A stretch of 64,000 nucleotides of DNA. It comes from Prochlorococcus sp. MIT 1307. Lineage in GTDB: Bacteria > Cyanobacteriota > Cyanobacteriia > PCC-6307 > Cyanobiaceae. The position numbers were made by a program, and so were the translations under genes. Location of the stretch: positions 558,001 to 622,000 of the forward strand of contig NZ_CP139301.1 of assembly GCF_034092395.1 (NCBI RefSeq), read 5' to 3'. This document shows, piece after piece, positions 26,819 to 34,664 of the stretch; positions within the stretch are counted from its first letter, which is position 1; the number at the start of each line of letters is the position of its first letter. The notes beneath the pieces were generated by a model. It did not search any database and was not told the origin of the DNA. It saw only the letters and a list, made by a program, of their open reading frames with translations.

Positions 26819-26879
26819 AGTTTCCGAATAGTTTCCGGATCCATGACAGGAATTGTCAGGTAATGTCAGAGTGCTGTCA
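26819..26879. repeat. Clustered short direct repeats upstream of element II integrase
   Basis: AGTTTCCG occurs at 26819 and 26830. TGTCA occurs at 26854, 26864 and 26875, with its complement at 26844. The spacings are 10-11 bases, one DNA turn. They lie between the integrase and the att site, as expected for arm-type binding sites or an integrase operator. Confidence 0.5.
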
Positions 26880-26895
26880 AGACCAGGGGAACATC

Positions 26896-26988
26896 TTAAA
26901 TAGCTTTTTAATGACCCAAACCCGTTATTACTAGTAGTTGCAAGCCAGTTGCTAGTATTGATCTGGCGACGTTATCGATCGTCCAATT
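26896..26988 (+). repeat. tRNA-Ser 5' flank, copy B
   Basis: Partly diverged copy of the tRNA upstream region. The last 50 bases, from CTAGTAGTTGCAAGCCAGTT to the tRNA start, are close to copy C. It joins directly to the tRNA half. Confidence 0.85.
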
Positions 26989-27030
26989 GGAGGGGTGGTC
27001 GAGTGGTTGATGGCTCTGGTCTTGAAAACC
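26989..27030 (+). pseudogene. tRNA-Ser(UGA) 5' half (att remnant)
   Basis: Forty-two bases identical to positions 1-42 of the intact tRNA-Ser at 46636. They include the acceptor 5' strand, D arm, anticodon stem and loop (CTTGAAA), and stop inside the 3' side of the anticodon stem (ACC then TCCCTC instead of AGCATG). This cannot fold into a tRNA. It is the original 5' half displaced when element III integrated. Confidence 0.92.
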
Positions 27031-27362
27031 TCCCTCACCTGATAAAGATTTTCCTCAAGAAAGATTGATATAACTGATATTTAATACCAAGCAAAAAATC
27101 ACAAGTTCGCATCCGTTCCCCATTAGTTACCCATTCTCATAAATTTCTCAATCTTGTTGTTTATTTAGTGATGACTCTGGTCTTTTGAACCAGAGTGCTC
27201 GATTCGTTGTGAGTCGCCCCAAAAGGTTGCTTTTTTATGAATGAACTGGTTACTATTTCCCCATAGCGGAGGCATTCATTACGCCGACGCAGCACCGAGT
27301 GGGAACTGAAAAGTACTGATCCTCGGGAATCTCAAAACCAACTGATTCCCCCTTTTATTCCC
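27031..27362. other. Element III left end, non-coding
   Basis: Gene-free. It contains a near-copy of the anticodon arm at 27175 and a segment (27195-27220) whose reverse complement resembles 46490-46510 beside the right att site. These are probably the left recombination arm and the promoter for the replication operon. Confidence 0.5.
27175..27195. other. tRNA-Ser anticodon-arm mimic at element III left end
   Basis: A perfect seven-base stem CTCTGGT/ACCAGAG with a seven-base loop CTTTTGA, like the anticodon arm of tRNA-Ser. No other tRNA parts surround it, so it is not a tRNA. Candidate secondary att core. Confidence 0.5.
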
Positions 27363-27743
27363 ATGAAAAGAGCTGCCAACAGATACTCAGATAAACCACC
27401 CCAAATCAAAATCAACGGAAAGATAATGGAGTCTGGTGGACCTGAATATGAGTTCAACCGGTGCCATTTCATTTACTACAACTATTTAATTGAACTGAAC
27501 TGGAAGCCCGATGCTGTAAATCCTCTTGAATGTATTGAAGAATCTTTTTGGCCTGAGGTTTTCAAACTTCTAAAAGAGGCCAAATACATTGGTCAAACTC
27601 AAGAGTTCTATCTCTCCCAAAGCGATAAATATTGCGATCAATTAGGGAAGGGAGAAATCAAGCCTTATTCAGACAAAACTCGTCAGTTCGGATGGAAAGA
27701 TCCTGCTACTGGTGAGTTCAACTGGCGTAAAGCAGAAGCGTAA
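27363..27743 (+). CDS. Hypothetical protein, 126 aa, first gene of replication operon
   Basis: A soluble, mixed-charge protein beginning MKRAANRYSDKPPQIKIN and ending GEFNWRKAEA. It contains several aromatic residues (CHFIYYNYLIELNW) and ends with a tryptophan-rich tail. I recognise no domain. It starts the tight plus-strand operon leading to the excisionase-like gene (10 bases downstream), prim-pol and helicase, so a role in replication initiation or copy control is plausible by position only. Confidence 0.6.
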   Translation: MKRAANRYSDKPPQIKINGKIMESGGPEYEFNRCHFIYYNYLIELNWKPDAVNPLECIEESFWPEVFKLLKEAKYIGQTQEFYLSQSDKYCDQLGKGEIKPYSDKTRQFGWKDPATGEFNWRKAEA

Positions 27744-27753
27744 GGAATAGGAA

Positions 27754-28089
27754 ATGCAAATAACTGAATCAGGGGCCGTCCCCTCCAATGCTCATATCGA
27801 GCAAAAATTGGATTTTCTATTGCATCGAGTCGACCAGTTAGTTTCAGCCCAAGCTTCTAACCAAGTGAGTTGGCTCTCTACTGGTGAATTAGGGAAGAAG
27901 GTCAATCGTGATGGTCGAACAATCCTGAAATGGATTAATGCTGGGAAATTTCCTGAACGGGTCATCAGAAAAGTCACACGCGGAGATGGTTTTATCTATC
28001 GACTTAAAGCTCCTGAAGCCATAGAAATCGCTCATAAAATCTTGATTGGTGTTGTTACTAATGAACGCCTGAAGAAGGGAGGGCTATGA
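27754..28089 (+). CDS. Excisionase-like winged HTH protein
   Basis: A 111-residue protein. An N-terminal helical segment (HIEQKLDFLLHRVDQLVSAQ) is followed by a DNA-binding unit: WLSTGELGKKVNRDGRTILKW, INAGKFPERVIRK. The pattern, a helix-turn-helix ending in a GKFP-type wing, matches excisionase/MerR-like HTH_17 domains that select the direction of tyrosine recombinase reactions. It lies one base before the prim-pol start, in the operon with replication genes, as expected for an excision-then-replicate programme. Confidence 0.65.
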   Translation: MQITESGAVPSNAHIEQKLDFLLHRVDQLVSAQASNQVSWLSTGELGKKVNRDGRTILKWINAGKFPERVIRKVTRGDGFIYRLKAPEAIEIAHKILIGVVTNERLKKGGL

Positions 28090-28090
28090 A

Positions 28091-28975
28091 ATGGAACCCT
28101 CTAAAAATTGGCGTCATGATGCCCGAAGGTTGGCATCGATGGAGGGCGAGTATGGCTTCCTTCCAATTAGACCTAAATCAAAAGCACCATTAATTCAGTG
28201 GCGTAATCATGTAGGGCTAACGATTGCTGAATGTTTATCAATTCCAAATTGCAGTGCTATTTCAGTCATTACTGGTTTTGGTTTGTTATGTCTCGACTAT
28301 GACGGCGAAAGTTCTCTGGACTATGCGGCTGAACAGGGTATTGATTTCACTGCAAGGTCCTGGCATGTCCGAAGAGATGAAAATCATTGGCGGTTCAAAG
28401 TTCTCTTTAGACCAACACCTGAGCAAATAGCGCAACTTCCAAAGGGTGAGTTCATTTCAAAACAAATCACCAAAAAATCTATAGATGGTGCAAAAGGTGA
28501 GGCTCTTGAATGCTTCTTAGATCGGGGACGCTACGCAATTGTTATTGGGAAACATCAAGACGGTGGCAATTACATTTGGCCGCCTGATTTTGGCCCTGAA
28601 CAATTAGTTGCTCCATCTAAGGAAGTGTGGAGATGGGTTCTCAAGATGGCAGAACTAAAAAAAGAACCACAAAAAAAATCAGTTCATCGCTTAACGAATA
28701 CCACAAGGCTTAAACCTTGTCCGATATGTGGAAGGGATTCAGATCTTTGGTGTGAAACCGACGGCACTTTGATTTTCTGCATGCCTGGTACCACCTTTAA
28801 CGCCGAGGATAAACATGGGGCGCTTTCAGTTGGTGATGTAATCGATGGCTATGCCCTTGTTAAACGAACGCCGATAGGCAGTGGAGATTGCCTGACGTTT
28901 AAGCCACATCGTTCAAAAGTTTTTCGAAAATATAAGGTCCCAATACGCAGATGCAGGAGGTCCTCCCGTGTCTGA
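28091..28975 (+). CDS. Bifunctional primase/polymerase (prim-pol) domain protein
   Basis: A 294-residue protein. The N-terminal archaeo-eukaryotic-type primase domain shows FLPIRPKSKAPLIQW, CLDYDGES with the metal-binding DxD, and RYAIVIGKHQDGGNY with the catalytic histidine motif. A C-terminal zinc motif follows (CPICGRDSDLWC, then FCMPG). Such proteins make primers on plasmid, phage and integrative-element DNA. Its 3' end overlaps the helicase gene by eight bases. Lack of an in-cis helicase domain is compensated by the separate helicase, together forming a two-gene primase-helicase pair. Confidence 0.8.
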   Translation: MEPSKNWRHDARRLASMEGEYGFLPIRPKSKAPLIQWRNHVGLTIAECLSIPNCSAISVITGFGLLCLDYDGESSLDYAAEQGIDFTARSWHVRRDENHWRFKVLFRPTPEQIAQLPKGEFISKQITKKSIDGAKGEALECFLDRGRYAIVIGKHQDGGNYIWPPDFGPEQLVAPSKEVWRWVLKMAELKKEPQKKSVHRLTNTTRLKPCPICGRDSDLWCETDGTLIFCMPGTTFNAEDKHGALSVGDVIDGYALVKRTPIGSGDCLTFKPHRSKVFRKYKVPIRRCRRSSRV

Positions 28976-30317
28976 AGAACCAAAGGAGTTGGCTTACTCC
29001 GACTTAATTGCCGACATCATTACCAGCATCAAAGCAGCTGATATTGATAGTCAGATGTTCTTGAGGGCAGAGTTTAAATCTGCCTTTAGGCGCACTGACG
29101 AACAAATCAACAGCGCACTCTTTCAGGCACTTAGCGATAACGAATTACCAAACAAGTCACCAAAGAAAAGACATGTAGATCTTCAGTCAGTGGAAACTCT
29201 TCAATACTCAATGGAGGGGTGGATGCTGAGAGGAGATGTAGGTCTTACGTACGGCGCATTTGGAACAGGCAAAACTACGCTTGCTTTGCATAAGGCGTAC
29301 AACTTTGCAAAAGGGAAAAACATTCTTGATCGAAATAAACCTTGTGAACCAGGGAAAAGCCTATTCATTGCGACTGACTCTGGATTAAGTCCATTAAAAA
29401 AGGCAATGCAAGATCTTGGCATTTCAGACGATGACCCCCTTATTTCAAACGGTCCACAACAGATGATTTTCTTTTGGGGCTTTGCTCCTGAGCAAGGTCA
29501 TTCAGCTTGGAGTTGCGACATTGAGGGAGTGATCAAACTCAAGCAATTCATACAAGAAGAAGAGCTTAACTATGTCGTTATTGACAGCGCAAAGTCCGTT
29601 AGTTCAAGAGGTGGATGGAACTACAGAGATAACGAGTCGGTTCGTTGTCTACTGACTTATATGAGAGAAATTATTTGCCAACCCAATGGAATTTTTGTGG
29701 AATTTCTCTCGCATGACGGAACAGAAAAAGGAGCACATGCAGGAGCGAAAAGTTGGGCCGAAGAACCTTCAATAGTGATTCAGTTAACCCCAGCAAAAGA
29801 CATCGAAGGGAAACAAGTAGGAATAAAAGCACAATTCAAAAAAGATCGTGCAGCACATACAGATCCGCGGCGGACTCTTAGTTTCAATTTGGATGAAGGC
29901 GAGATGGTTCTTTTAGAAGGAAGCAATGTTGTAGGTAACTGCAAAGAAGCCATTACACAGATTCTTTGGGAGGCATATCAAAGAGGTAATACAACTCTTT
30001 CCCGAAAGGACATCACTAGCGAGGTTTATCGATTACATAGAGCTTCCTCAAAAACAGTTGATAACACACTCGGTGCAATGGCAGGGCGCAGAGAGTTAGT
30101 GCGGCCCCATCGTGGGCATTACGCCTTGTCCCCAGCAATAATGCAACGCCTTTCCTATAAGACTCCGGATAAATTGGGAGGAAATATAAGTAAAACCATT
30201 GATATGACTAAGAAAAAGCAATTACCCGACCATATTCCCGAAGGGAATAGTGTTTTACCCAAGGGAAAAGCGTTGGGAACTCATCAAATCCCTTTACTGA
30301 CAACTGATTTGCGTTGA
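28968..30317 (+). CDS. RepA/RecA-fold replicative helicase
   Basis: A 449-residue P-loop ATPase starting at GTG within the end of prim-pol. Walker A is YGAFGTGKTTLAL (about 86-98); Walker B is NYVVIDSAKS (about 201-210). These and the AAA_25/RepA-like arrangement mark plasmid and phage replicative helicases. The C terminus holds a winged-helix-like stretch (TLSRKDITSEVYRLHRAS) that may bind DNA or the primase. The last ten codons survive in element I at 17280, showing the gene is an ancestral part of this element family. Confidence 0.8.
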   Translation: MSEEPKELAYSDLIADIITSIKAADIDSQMFLRAEFKSAFRRTDEQINSALFQALSDNELPNKSPKKRHVDLQSVETLQYSMEGWMLRGDVGLTYGAFGTGKTTLALHKAYNFAKGKNILDRNKPCEPGKSLFIATDSGLSPLKKAMQDLGISDDDPLISNGPQQMIFFWGFAPEQGHSAWSCDIEGVIKLKQFIQEEELNYVVIDSAKSVSSRGGWNYRDNESVRCLLTYMREIICQPNGIFVEFLSHDGTEKGAHAGAKSWAEEPSIVIQLTPAKDIEGKQVGIKAQFKKDRAAHTDPRRTLSFNLDEGEMVLLEGSNVVGNCKEAITQILWEAYQRGNTTLSRKDITSEVYRLHRASSKTVDNTLGAMAGRRELVRPHRGHYALSPAIMQRLSYKTPDKLGGNISKTIDMTKKKQLPDHIPEGNSVLPKGKALGTHQIPLLTTDLR

Positions 30318-30380
30318 TTACTTCCTGTCAGGGAGAGTATGGACCACACCATGAAATAGGTAAAGGAAGTCATTAGATTG
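30311..30380 (+). promoter_or_regulatory. Conserved leader between helicase and mini-genes, copy 2
   Basis: Matches 17303-17372, with the same complementary ACTTCC and GGAAGT arms and GGACCACACCATGAAA centre. Its start overlaps the helicase stop. Confidence 0.4.
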
Positions 30381-30441
30381 AAAAAGACTGTTGATGTCGA
30401 TAGAGGACCAACAAGTCACTCGCTATCGAGATGTTTATTTT

Positions 30442-30585
30442 ATGAATCGCCTTTTCTCTAATGAAAGATCTAAATGGTTGCTTGTAATAGGGCTCATAGC
30501 AATAGGAGCAGGCATCACAGGCAAGAATGTCATCTCTTACCCAACTGAATGCGTGCCTGGCACACCTTCTGAAGTCAGAACTTGA
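30442..30585 (+). CDS. Membrane mini-protein, 47 aa, copy 2
   Basis: Starts MNRLFSNERSKWLL with one hydrophobic helix (WLLVIGLIAIGAGIT) and tail SYPTECVPGTPSEVRT. A longer start at 30391 exists but is out of frame in copy 1, so I favour the shorter protein. First of three coupled mini-genes that follow the helicase. Function unknown. Confidence 0.55.
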   Translation: MNRLFSNERSKWLLVIGLIAIGAGITGKNVISYPTECVPGTPSEVRT

Positions 30586-30588
30586 GAT

Positions 30589-30777
30589 ATGAGTTTTGCT
30601 GATAACTGGGCGAGGGTATTTGTCGTGATTACTTTTCTAGGTTTTGGAGAAGCGCAGATTATTGGAGGGATCGTCCCCAACCTGATCGCCTTCGGACTAT
30701 TTGTCGGGGCGGTTGGATACTTTGCTTTAACTGGCAAGATGGCAGAAATGTTTGGTCTAAAGAAGTCATCCAAATGA
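30589..30777 (+). CDS. Membrane mini-protein, 62 aa, copy 2
   Basis: Starts MSFADNWARVFVVITFLG with two hydrophobic stretches (about 9-21 and 28-49) and a basic tail. It differs from the copy at 17580 mainly by I/V and D/N exchanges. The start is 3 bases after the previous stop and the end overlaps the next gene by four bases. Retention of the frame in the decayed element I as well as here argues for selection. Not a family I can name. Confidence 0.65.
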   Translation: MSFADNWARVFVVITFLGFGEAQIIGGIVPNLIAFGLFVGAVGYFALTGKMAEMFGLKKSSK

Positions 30778-30989
30778 ATGACAAGTGGAAGCCAACAGAA
30801 GAGCAAAACACAGGACCTATATCCCGTGTCTCGGAGTTCTTCATTGATGAACTCAACGAATTACAAGAAGAGCTTGATTGCCCAGATGAATTTATTTATG
30901 ACTTCATGGAAGCAATAAGAAATCGTTGCTCACCTGATAGCTGCCATGCCCAAGCGAGGAAACTCAAAAGAGAGAATCCTGATTACTAA
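30774..30989 (+). CDS. Soluble acidic mini-protein, 71 aa
   Basis: Starts MNDKWKPTEEQNTGPISRVS, followed by an acidic helix FFIDELNELQEELDCPDEF and a basic end ARKLKRENPDY with two cysteines (RCSPDSC). The element I copy lacks the last 28 residues. It is coupled to the upstream membrane gene. Its amphipathic acidic middle suggests a protein-interaction role; nothing more can be said. Confidence 0.6.
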   Translation: MNDKWKPTEEQNTGPISRVSEFFIDELNELQEELDCPDEFIYDFMEAIRNRCSPDSCHAQARKLKRENPDY

Positions 30990-31011
30990 AAATCCTTGAT
31001 AGATTTCAGAG

Positions 31012-31110
31012 ATGCCTCTAAAGAAACCTATTCCTGATTCAGTTATTCGCTTTTGGAAAAAGCAGTTTCAAAAGATCAGAGAAATGATCGTTAAACCTTC
31101 TAAAAAATAG
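31012..31110 (+). CDS. Possible 32-aa basic peptide
   Basis: MPLKKPIPDSVIRFWKKQ begins a very basic peptide ending KPSKK. It lies 22 bases after the previous gene on the same strand. Too short for certainty. Confidence 0.3.
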   Translation: MPLKKPIPDSVIRFWKKQFQKIREMIVKPSKK

Positions 31111-31128
31111 AAAAAGACTTGCTTGTTA

Positions 31129-31293
31129 ATGACTCTTACCTCTCATAGACAACACAAGATTTACCTCGCAGCAACGATGGGATATGGACTTGGTTCAGAT
31201 GATCCGGAAGAGATCGCCTACTACAAAAAGGTCAAGGAGGAGATCAATAAGGACAAGGAGAACAGAAGTTTGGGAATACCCAGGGAGGACTAA
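31129..31293 (+). CDS. Small charged protein, 54 aa
   Basis: Starts MTLTSHRQHKIYLAATMGYG, continues with DDPEEIAYYKKVKEEINK and ends IPRED. Strongly charged and helical. Its stop overlaps the start of the next mini-gene by one base (TAATG), supporting translational coupling and reality of both frames. Function unknown. Confidence 0.45.
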   Translation: MTLTSHRQHKIYLAATMGYGLGSDDPEEIAYYKKVKEEINKDKENRSLGIPRED

Positions 31294-31421
31294 TGCGCTA
31301 CTTCTGGCCTATCGCTCGTATCGTTTTCTGTCCGCTCACAATCCTGTGTATTTACCTCACCGTCACAGAGCCACCAGCAGATAAGCAAGAGCAAAGCAGT
31401 AGCTACTCTGTATCTGATTGA
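31293..31421 (+). CDS. Small membrane protein, 42 aa
   Basis: Starts MRYFWPIARIVFCPLTILCI with a single hydrophobic segment (about 4-24) and a polar tail. It overlaps the upstream gene by one base and is followed by a terminator-like hairpin, so it ends the mini-gene operon. Family unknown. Confidence 0.45.
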   Translation: MRYFWPIARIVFCPLTILCIYLTVTEPPADKQEQSSSYSVSD

Positions 31422-31433
31422 CAGTCGACTTTC

Positions 31434-31462
31434 AAGGGGGCCATCTAGGTCCCTTTTTTATT
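31434..31462 (+). terminator. Terminator-like hairpin after mini-gene operon
   Basis: AAGGGGGCC and GGTCCCTT pair with one G-U and one bulge around ATCTA and are followed by a T-run. It fits the end of the plus-strand operon. Confidence 0.6.
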
Positions 31463-31603
31463 GCCTTATTGAGAACCTAAGGGTCCTTTTTTAGGTTTTG
31501 GAGTGGGTCGTCCGAAGGCTTCAAGTCTCTCTAGGTTTCAACCTTTCAAATAGGAGACACCCTTCACCAGTCTCAAATGCATAAGAACTCTTATAGATAG
31601 CGT

Positions 31604-31882
31604 TTAAGCAGGTTTAGGGGATGCAGCGATTTGTTTAGCTAACTCATTTAAATACTCATCAGGATCAAAGTCGATGATCTCAATATTTGTACTGCGATAA
31701 GCCAATACGCCCATGCAATGCCTTGCGAGAGAATCCTTCCCACTGGGCTTCATGTCTAAATATCGTTTACCTTCAATCGTCTCCTCATAGTCTTTTAGCC
31801 ATCCATCTCTTCTTAATCGATAGAGCGTCGCTCTTGATTTCCACCCCAAAAAGCGACTGGCTTCTGAATAACTACAAAGCAT
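31604..31882 (-). CDS. Helix-turn-helix DNA-binding protein, 92 aa
   Basis: Contains SYSEASRFLGWKSRATLYRL followed by RRDGWLKDYEE, an HTH_17-like winged-helix unit at the N terminus, then an acidic tail (DFDPDEYLNELAKQIAA). Similar small regulators sit in phages and integrative elements. It faces the opposite way from the replication operon and may regulate it or the cargo. It is the first minus-strand gene of the cargo half. Confidence 0.6.
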   Translation of the reverse strand: MLCSYSEASRFLGWKSRATLYRLRRDGWLKDYEETIEGKRYLDMKPSGKDSLARHCMGVLAYRSTNIEIIDFDPDEYLNELAKQIAASPKPA

Positions 31883-32179
31883 TGATTAAACAAGAAAAGT
31901 GGTATGACTGGACTTCGCTAGAAGAGCCCTAAATAAATTGTTATGAGAGATATGTTAGGTAGCTTTTTTGTTAACTGTCTCGAAACAAGAGTTCTGACGC
32001 TAGCGAATAAACGAGCATCGAATACACCCACAAACAATGCTCTAGGAAGGACCCTTAAAGGAGATAGGGTTGAGTTAACAAATTTCAGAATTAATCATAA
32101 GTATATACAGGAATTTGGAATGAATAGAGAGGATAGAAGTCATTCTATAAATATAAATAAGGAACCTAGCTAAATAAAG

Positions 32180-32593
32180 CTATCGACAAACAAATTCTAC
32201 GAGCTTAGGGTTTCCATCTGTCCATCCGGCGTTTGGTCCTTTGGTTAATCCCCGACTACAATCAGCTTGCCATGCATTATCTTTCCAGATGTGACCTTCT
32301 TTATTTCTACATGCTCTATCTAATTTTGTAACATCTAAATTAAAGTAGACATAATTACCTCTCTTGACGATTGATTTTGCATCAACGTTCCATCCCAATC
32401 CGTATGTACCATCTTCCCTGAAGGAACCATCTTCATTTCTATTAAGAATATGATATATAGTTCCCTTCTTCGGGTTGGGTGCGCATGCTGCAGAAACTCT
32501 TACCCATACACTTTTTTGTTGTGCCCAAACATTTAATGGTGTTACCACAAAACTAGTTACTGCTGTAATAATTAAAGTTCTGAGAATTGACAT
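32180..32593 (-). CDS. Secreted protein, 137 aa
   Basis: Signal peptide MSILRTLIITAVTSFVV with cleavage near VWAQ, then a compact mature domain with four cysteines (SAACAP, DRACRN, ADCSRG, EFVCR), likely two disulfides. Many Trp/Tyr/Gly residues suggest a beta-rich fold. I do not recognise the family. It belongs to the envelope-directed cargo of element III. Confidence 0.6.
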   Translation of the reverse strand: MSILRTLIITAVTSFVVTPLNVWAQQKSVWVRVSAACAPNPKKGTIYHILNRNEDGSFREDGTYGLGWNVDAKSIVKRGNYVYFNLDVTKLDRACRNKEGHIWKDNAWQADCSRGLTKGPNAGWTDGNPKLVEFVCR

Positions 32594-32670
32594 AAAGTCA
32601 GATTTTGAGTCCTTAGTATTTTATATTAAAACAAAAATAGAACTTACTTAACATAAAAGGCGTCATAAAA

Positions 32671-33876
32671 CTAATTACAATTTGCTGCCATACGTGGATA
32701 GTACTCTTTATCGTAAGAGGGATGAGAATCTAGTGAAGCCGCCTTTTTAAAATCATTACAAGCATCTTCACGATCATAGAACGTTAATTTGTCCTCTAGC
32801 ATTGCTCTCCCAAAATAAGCACCAGCATTATTGATATCTATTTTTAAGGCGCTTGTATAGCTATCAAAAGCTCCCTTGAAGTCTTGCATTTCTGTTTGAG
32901 ACTGAGCCAAGAGTGTGTAAACCATATCTAGCCCTTTATATGAAGTAACATTCATGGCGAGTGCATTTTTAATAGCATTTTTGTAATCATCTATAGCATC
33001 ATTATATTGTTCTAAAGACACCTTTTCTATAGCTCTAAAGGTAAAGGCAAGATGGGAATCTGGAAAAATGGATAGTGCTTTTGTATATTCAATTATTGCT
33101 CCTCTATGATTTTTTAATTGACTTTTTTTACGTGCCTTTTGCATATGGGAATCAAATTGAGTGGTCGCTATATTTCTAATATCTTGCATCACCTTATTTA
33201 CTTTAGGATGCATCTTTCTGTTCTTTTCTTGTTCTTTTATTTTTGAAATCTCTTGCTCTAAGCCTGTAGAGAACCAAATTATTGCCTTAGAGTAATTATA
33301 ATCATATACTAACTCGACACCTTTTGAAGTCATCGGATATTTAGACATAGTATCTTTGTCTGTATAAAGCTTACTCTTTTTGTTCTTTGAAAGTCGAGAA
33401 ATATAGTATACATCTTTAGAAAGTGTATTAACACATTTTTTAAAAACTTTCTTAGCATTAAAATCCGTTTTAGACTGATAATTAGAGATAAGATTACATT
33501 GATCATTTATTTTACCTTTATAAGGCCTAAGTGGATCACTGATTATTGAATTAGTGATTAAAGTAATTGGAACTGCAACAATTAAAATTCGAAAATAATT
33601 GTTCGCGTATAAAGACTTTAGGTTGTTAATAATATGATTAATTTGTACGTCAGATAATAAGCTTTGCTTTTTAATAAATGCTCTTAGGCAGTGATTAAAT
33701 GAGTCGCTGAAAGGTGTAAAAGATTTACTAAGCTTATTTCTTAATGAATCTAAGTCAAACGGACTATTCCTTAGAACATTTAATTGACCACAAAATTCAC
33801 ACCTTTCTTTCTTTGAATCCTTGCTCCAATTTATTGGGGCTCCACAACGACTACAATTGCTAGGAATATCATTCAT
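32671..33876 (-). CDS. Zinc-ribbon / transmembrane / TPR protein (paralogue 1)
   Basis: About 401 residues. The N terminus has a zinc ribbon CSRCGAPINW ... CEFCG, then a soluble linker, one hydrophobic helix (IVAVPITLITNSII) followed by the family mark DPLRPYKGKI, a middle domain, and C-terminal TPRs (for example AIIEYTKALSIFPDSHLAFT and GAFDSYTSALKIDINNAGAY). I use the ATG that gives MNDIPSNCSRCG because paralogues start MKNIP. The ribbon should face the cytoplasm and the TPRs the periplasm or thylakoid lumen. Four paralogues occur in element III (32671, 36212, 41943, 43896). Function unknown. Confidence 0.7.
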   Translation of the reverse strand: MNDIPSNCSRCGAPINWSKDSKKERCEFCGQLNVLRNSPFDLDSLRNKLSKSFTPFSDSFNHCLRAFIKKQSLLSDVQINHIINNLKSLYANNYFRILIVAVPITLITNSIISDPLRPYKGKINDQCNLISNYQSKTDFNAKKVFKKCVNTLSKDVYYISRLSKNKKSKLYTDKDTMSKYPMTSKGVELVYDYNYSKAIIWFSTGLEQEISKIKEQEKNRKMHPKVNKVMQDIRNIATTQFDSHMQKARKKSQLKNHRGAIIEYTKALSIFPDSHLAFTFRAIEKVSLEQYNDAIDDYKNAIKNALAMNVTSYKGLDMVYTLLAQSQTEMQDFKGAFDSYTSALKIDINNAGAYFGRAMLEDKLTFYDREDACNDFKKAASLDSHPSYDKEYYPRMAANCN

Positions 33877-33975
33877 TCGCATATGGGTCTTCACAAAGAA
33901 ATCATGACTGTATAACAATAAAGCACAGGATTATTATTTGATCTAGCATGTCTACATATATTAATTCATTATTAT

Positions 33976-34584
33976 ATGAAAAATCCCATTAGCTTATTCA
34001 ACCTTCATTCACTAGTAAATCAAGTGGGAAGGAGAACACTAATCAGTACTGGAATTGTATTAACGAGTACCGCACTAATAGCTTTTTCTTCTCAAAAATT
34101 ATATGCAGATGATGACACTTTTATTCAGGGTGTCAAGAAATTTACTGCTGGGGATCATTATGGAGCAATTTCTAATTTTACTAAAGCTATTGAAATATAT
34201 GGCCCTAAATCTATTAAGTTACCTCTTGTGTATACGTCACGGGGAAATGCAAAAAAAAATCTAGGTGACTGCAATGGTGCTATTGATGACTTCAATAAAG
34301 CAATTCAAATAAACCCAGATTTCGCAATTGCTTATCATTTTCGTGGACATTGCCGTACTATATTTGAGGATTTTCACCTTGGACTATCTGATTTTACAAC
34401 AGCTATTAATCTCGACAAAGAATTAGGAACGCAATTAAGAGAATATAAAGGTAGTACCTTTTATCTTAGAGGATTAACAAAATATATTTTGAATGATTAC
34501 AAAGGGGCATGTATTGATTACAGAAAAGCTTTGGCCTTTGGAGAAAAAGAAGCTGCTGCTCGCATTACAGAAGATTGTAGCTAA
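33976..34584 (+). CDS. Exported or anchored TPR protein, 202 aa
   Basis: An N-terminal hydrophobic segment (TLISTGIVLTSTALIAFSS) with probable cleavage before DDDTF, then about three TPRs: GDHYGAISNFTKAIEIYG, GDCNGAIDDFNKAIQINPD, and FHLGLSDFTTAINLDK. The C terminus repeats the DYKGACIDYRKALAFGE unit. TPRs bind partner proteins or peptides. Divergent from the zinc-ribbon paralogue 1, and followed by a similar gene. Probably periplasmic. Confidence 0.65.
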   Translation: MKNPISLFNLHSLVNQVGRRTLISTGIVLTSTALIAFSSQKLYADDDTFIQGVKKFTAGDHYGAISNFTKAIEIYGPKSIKLPLVYTSRGNAKKNLGDCNGAIDDFNKAIQINPDFAIAYHFRGHCRTIFEDFHLGLSDFTTAINLDKELGTQLREYKGSTFYLRGLTKYILNDYKGACIDYRKALAFGEKEAAARITEDCS

Positions 34585-34664
34585 AGGAATATAAAGAGTT
34601 AAGTTAATATTGTTATTTTACTACATTTATATTTTACTCTTTGTCTCTAATAGCATCAATTTAG

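Larger units (their letters stand above)
17989..27030. mobile_element. Element II: integrase-bearing element with TerS and metal cargo
   Basis: Bounded on the left by tRNA flank copy A and on the right by flank copy B plus the first 42 bases of tRNA-Ser. It carries, left to right, a TerS-like gene, an SLH porin, two DUF3721 proteins, a ribbon-helix-helix protein, a CobW-like GTPase, two metallophosphoesterase-type genes, the recurring mini-gene cassette and an intact tyrosine recombinase beside the att site. It has no replication genes of its own. This agrees with a tycheposon-type element or packaging satellite. Borders follow from the repeats and are good to within tens of bases. Confidence 0.7.

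Noticed and set aside
27175-27195. Second tRNA
   Set aside because: Only an anticodon-arm-like hairpin is present; no acceptor, D or T arm can be assembled around it.
31943-32173. 76-aa plus-strand open frame
   Set aside because: Low-complexity composition, no ribosome site or recognisable domain, and it lies in an A+T-rich gap convergent with the secreted-protein gene; probably chance.
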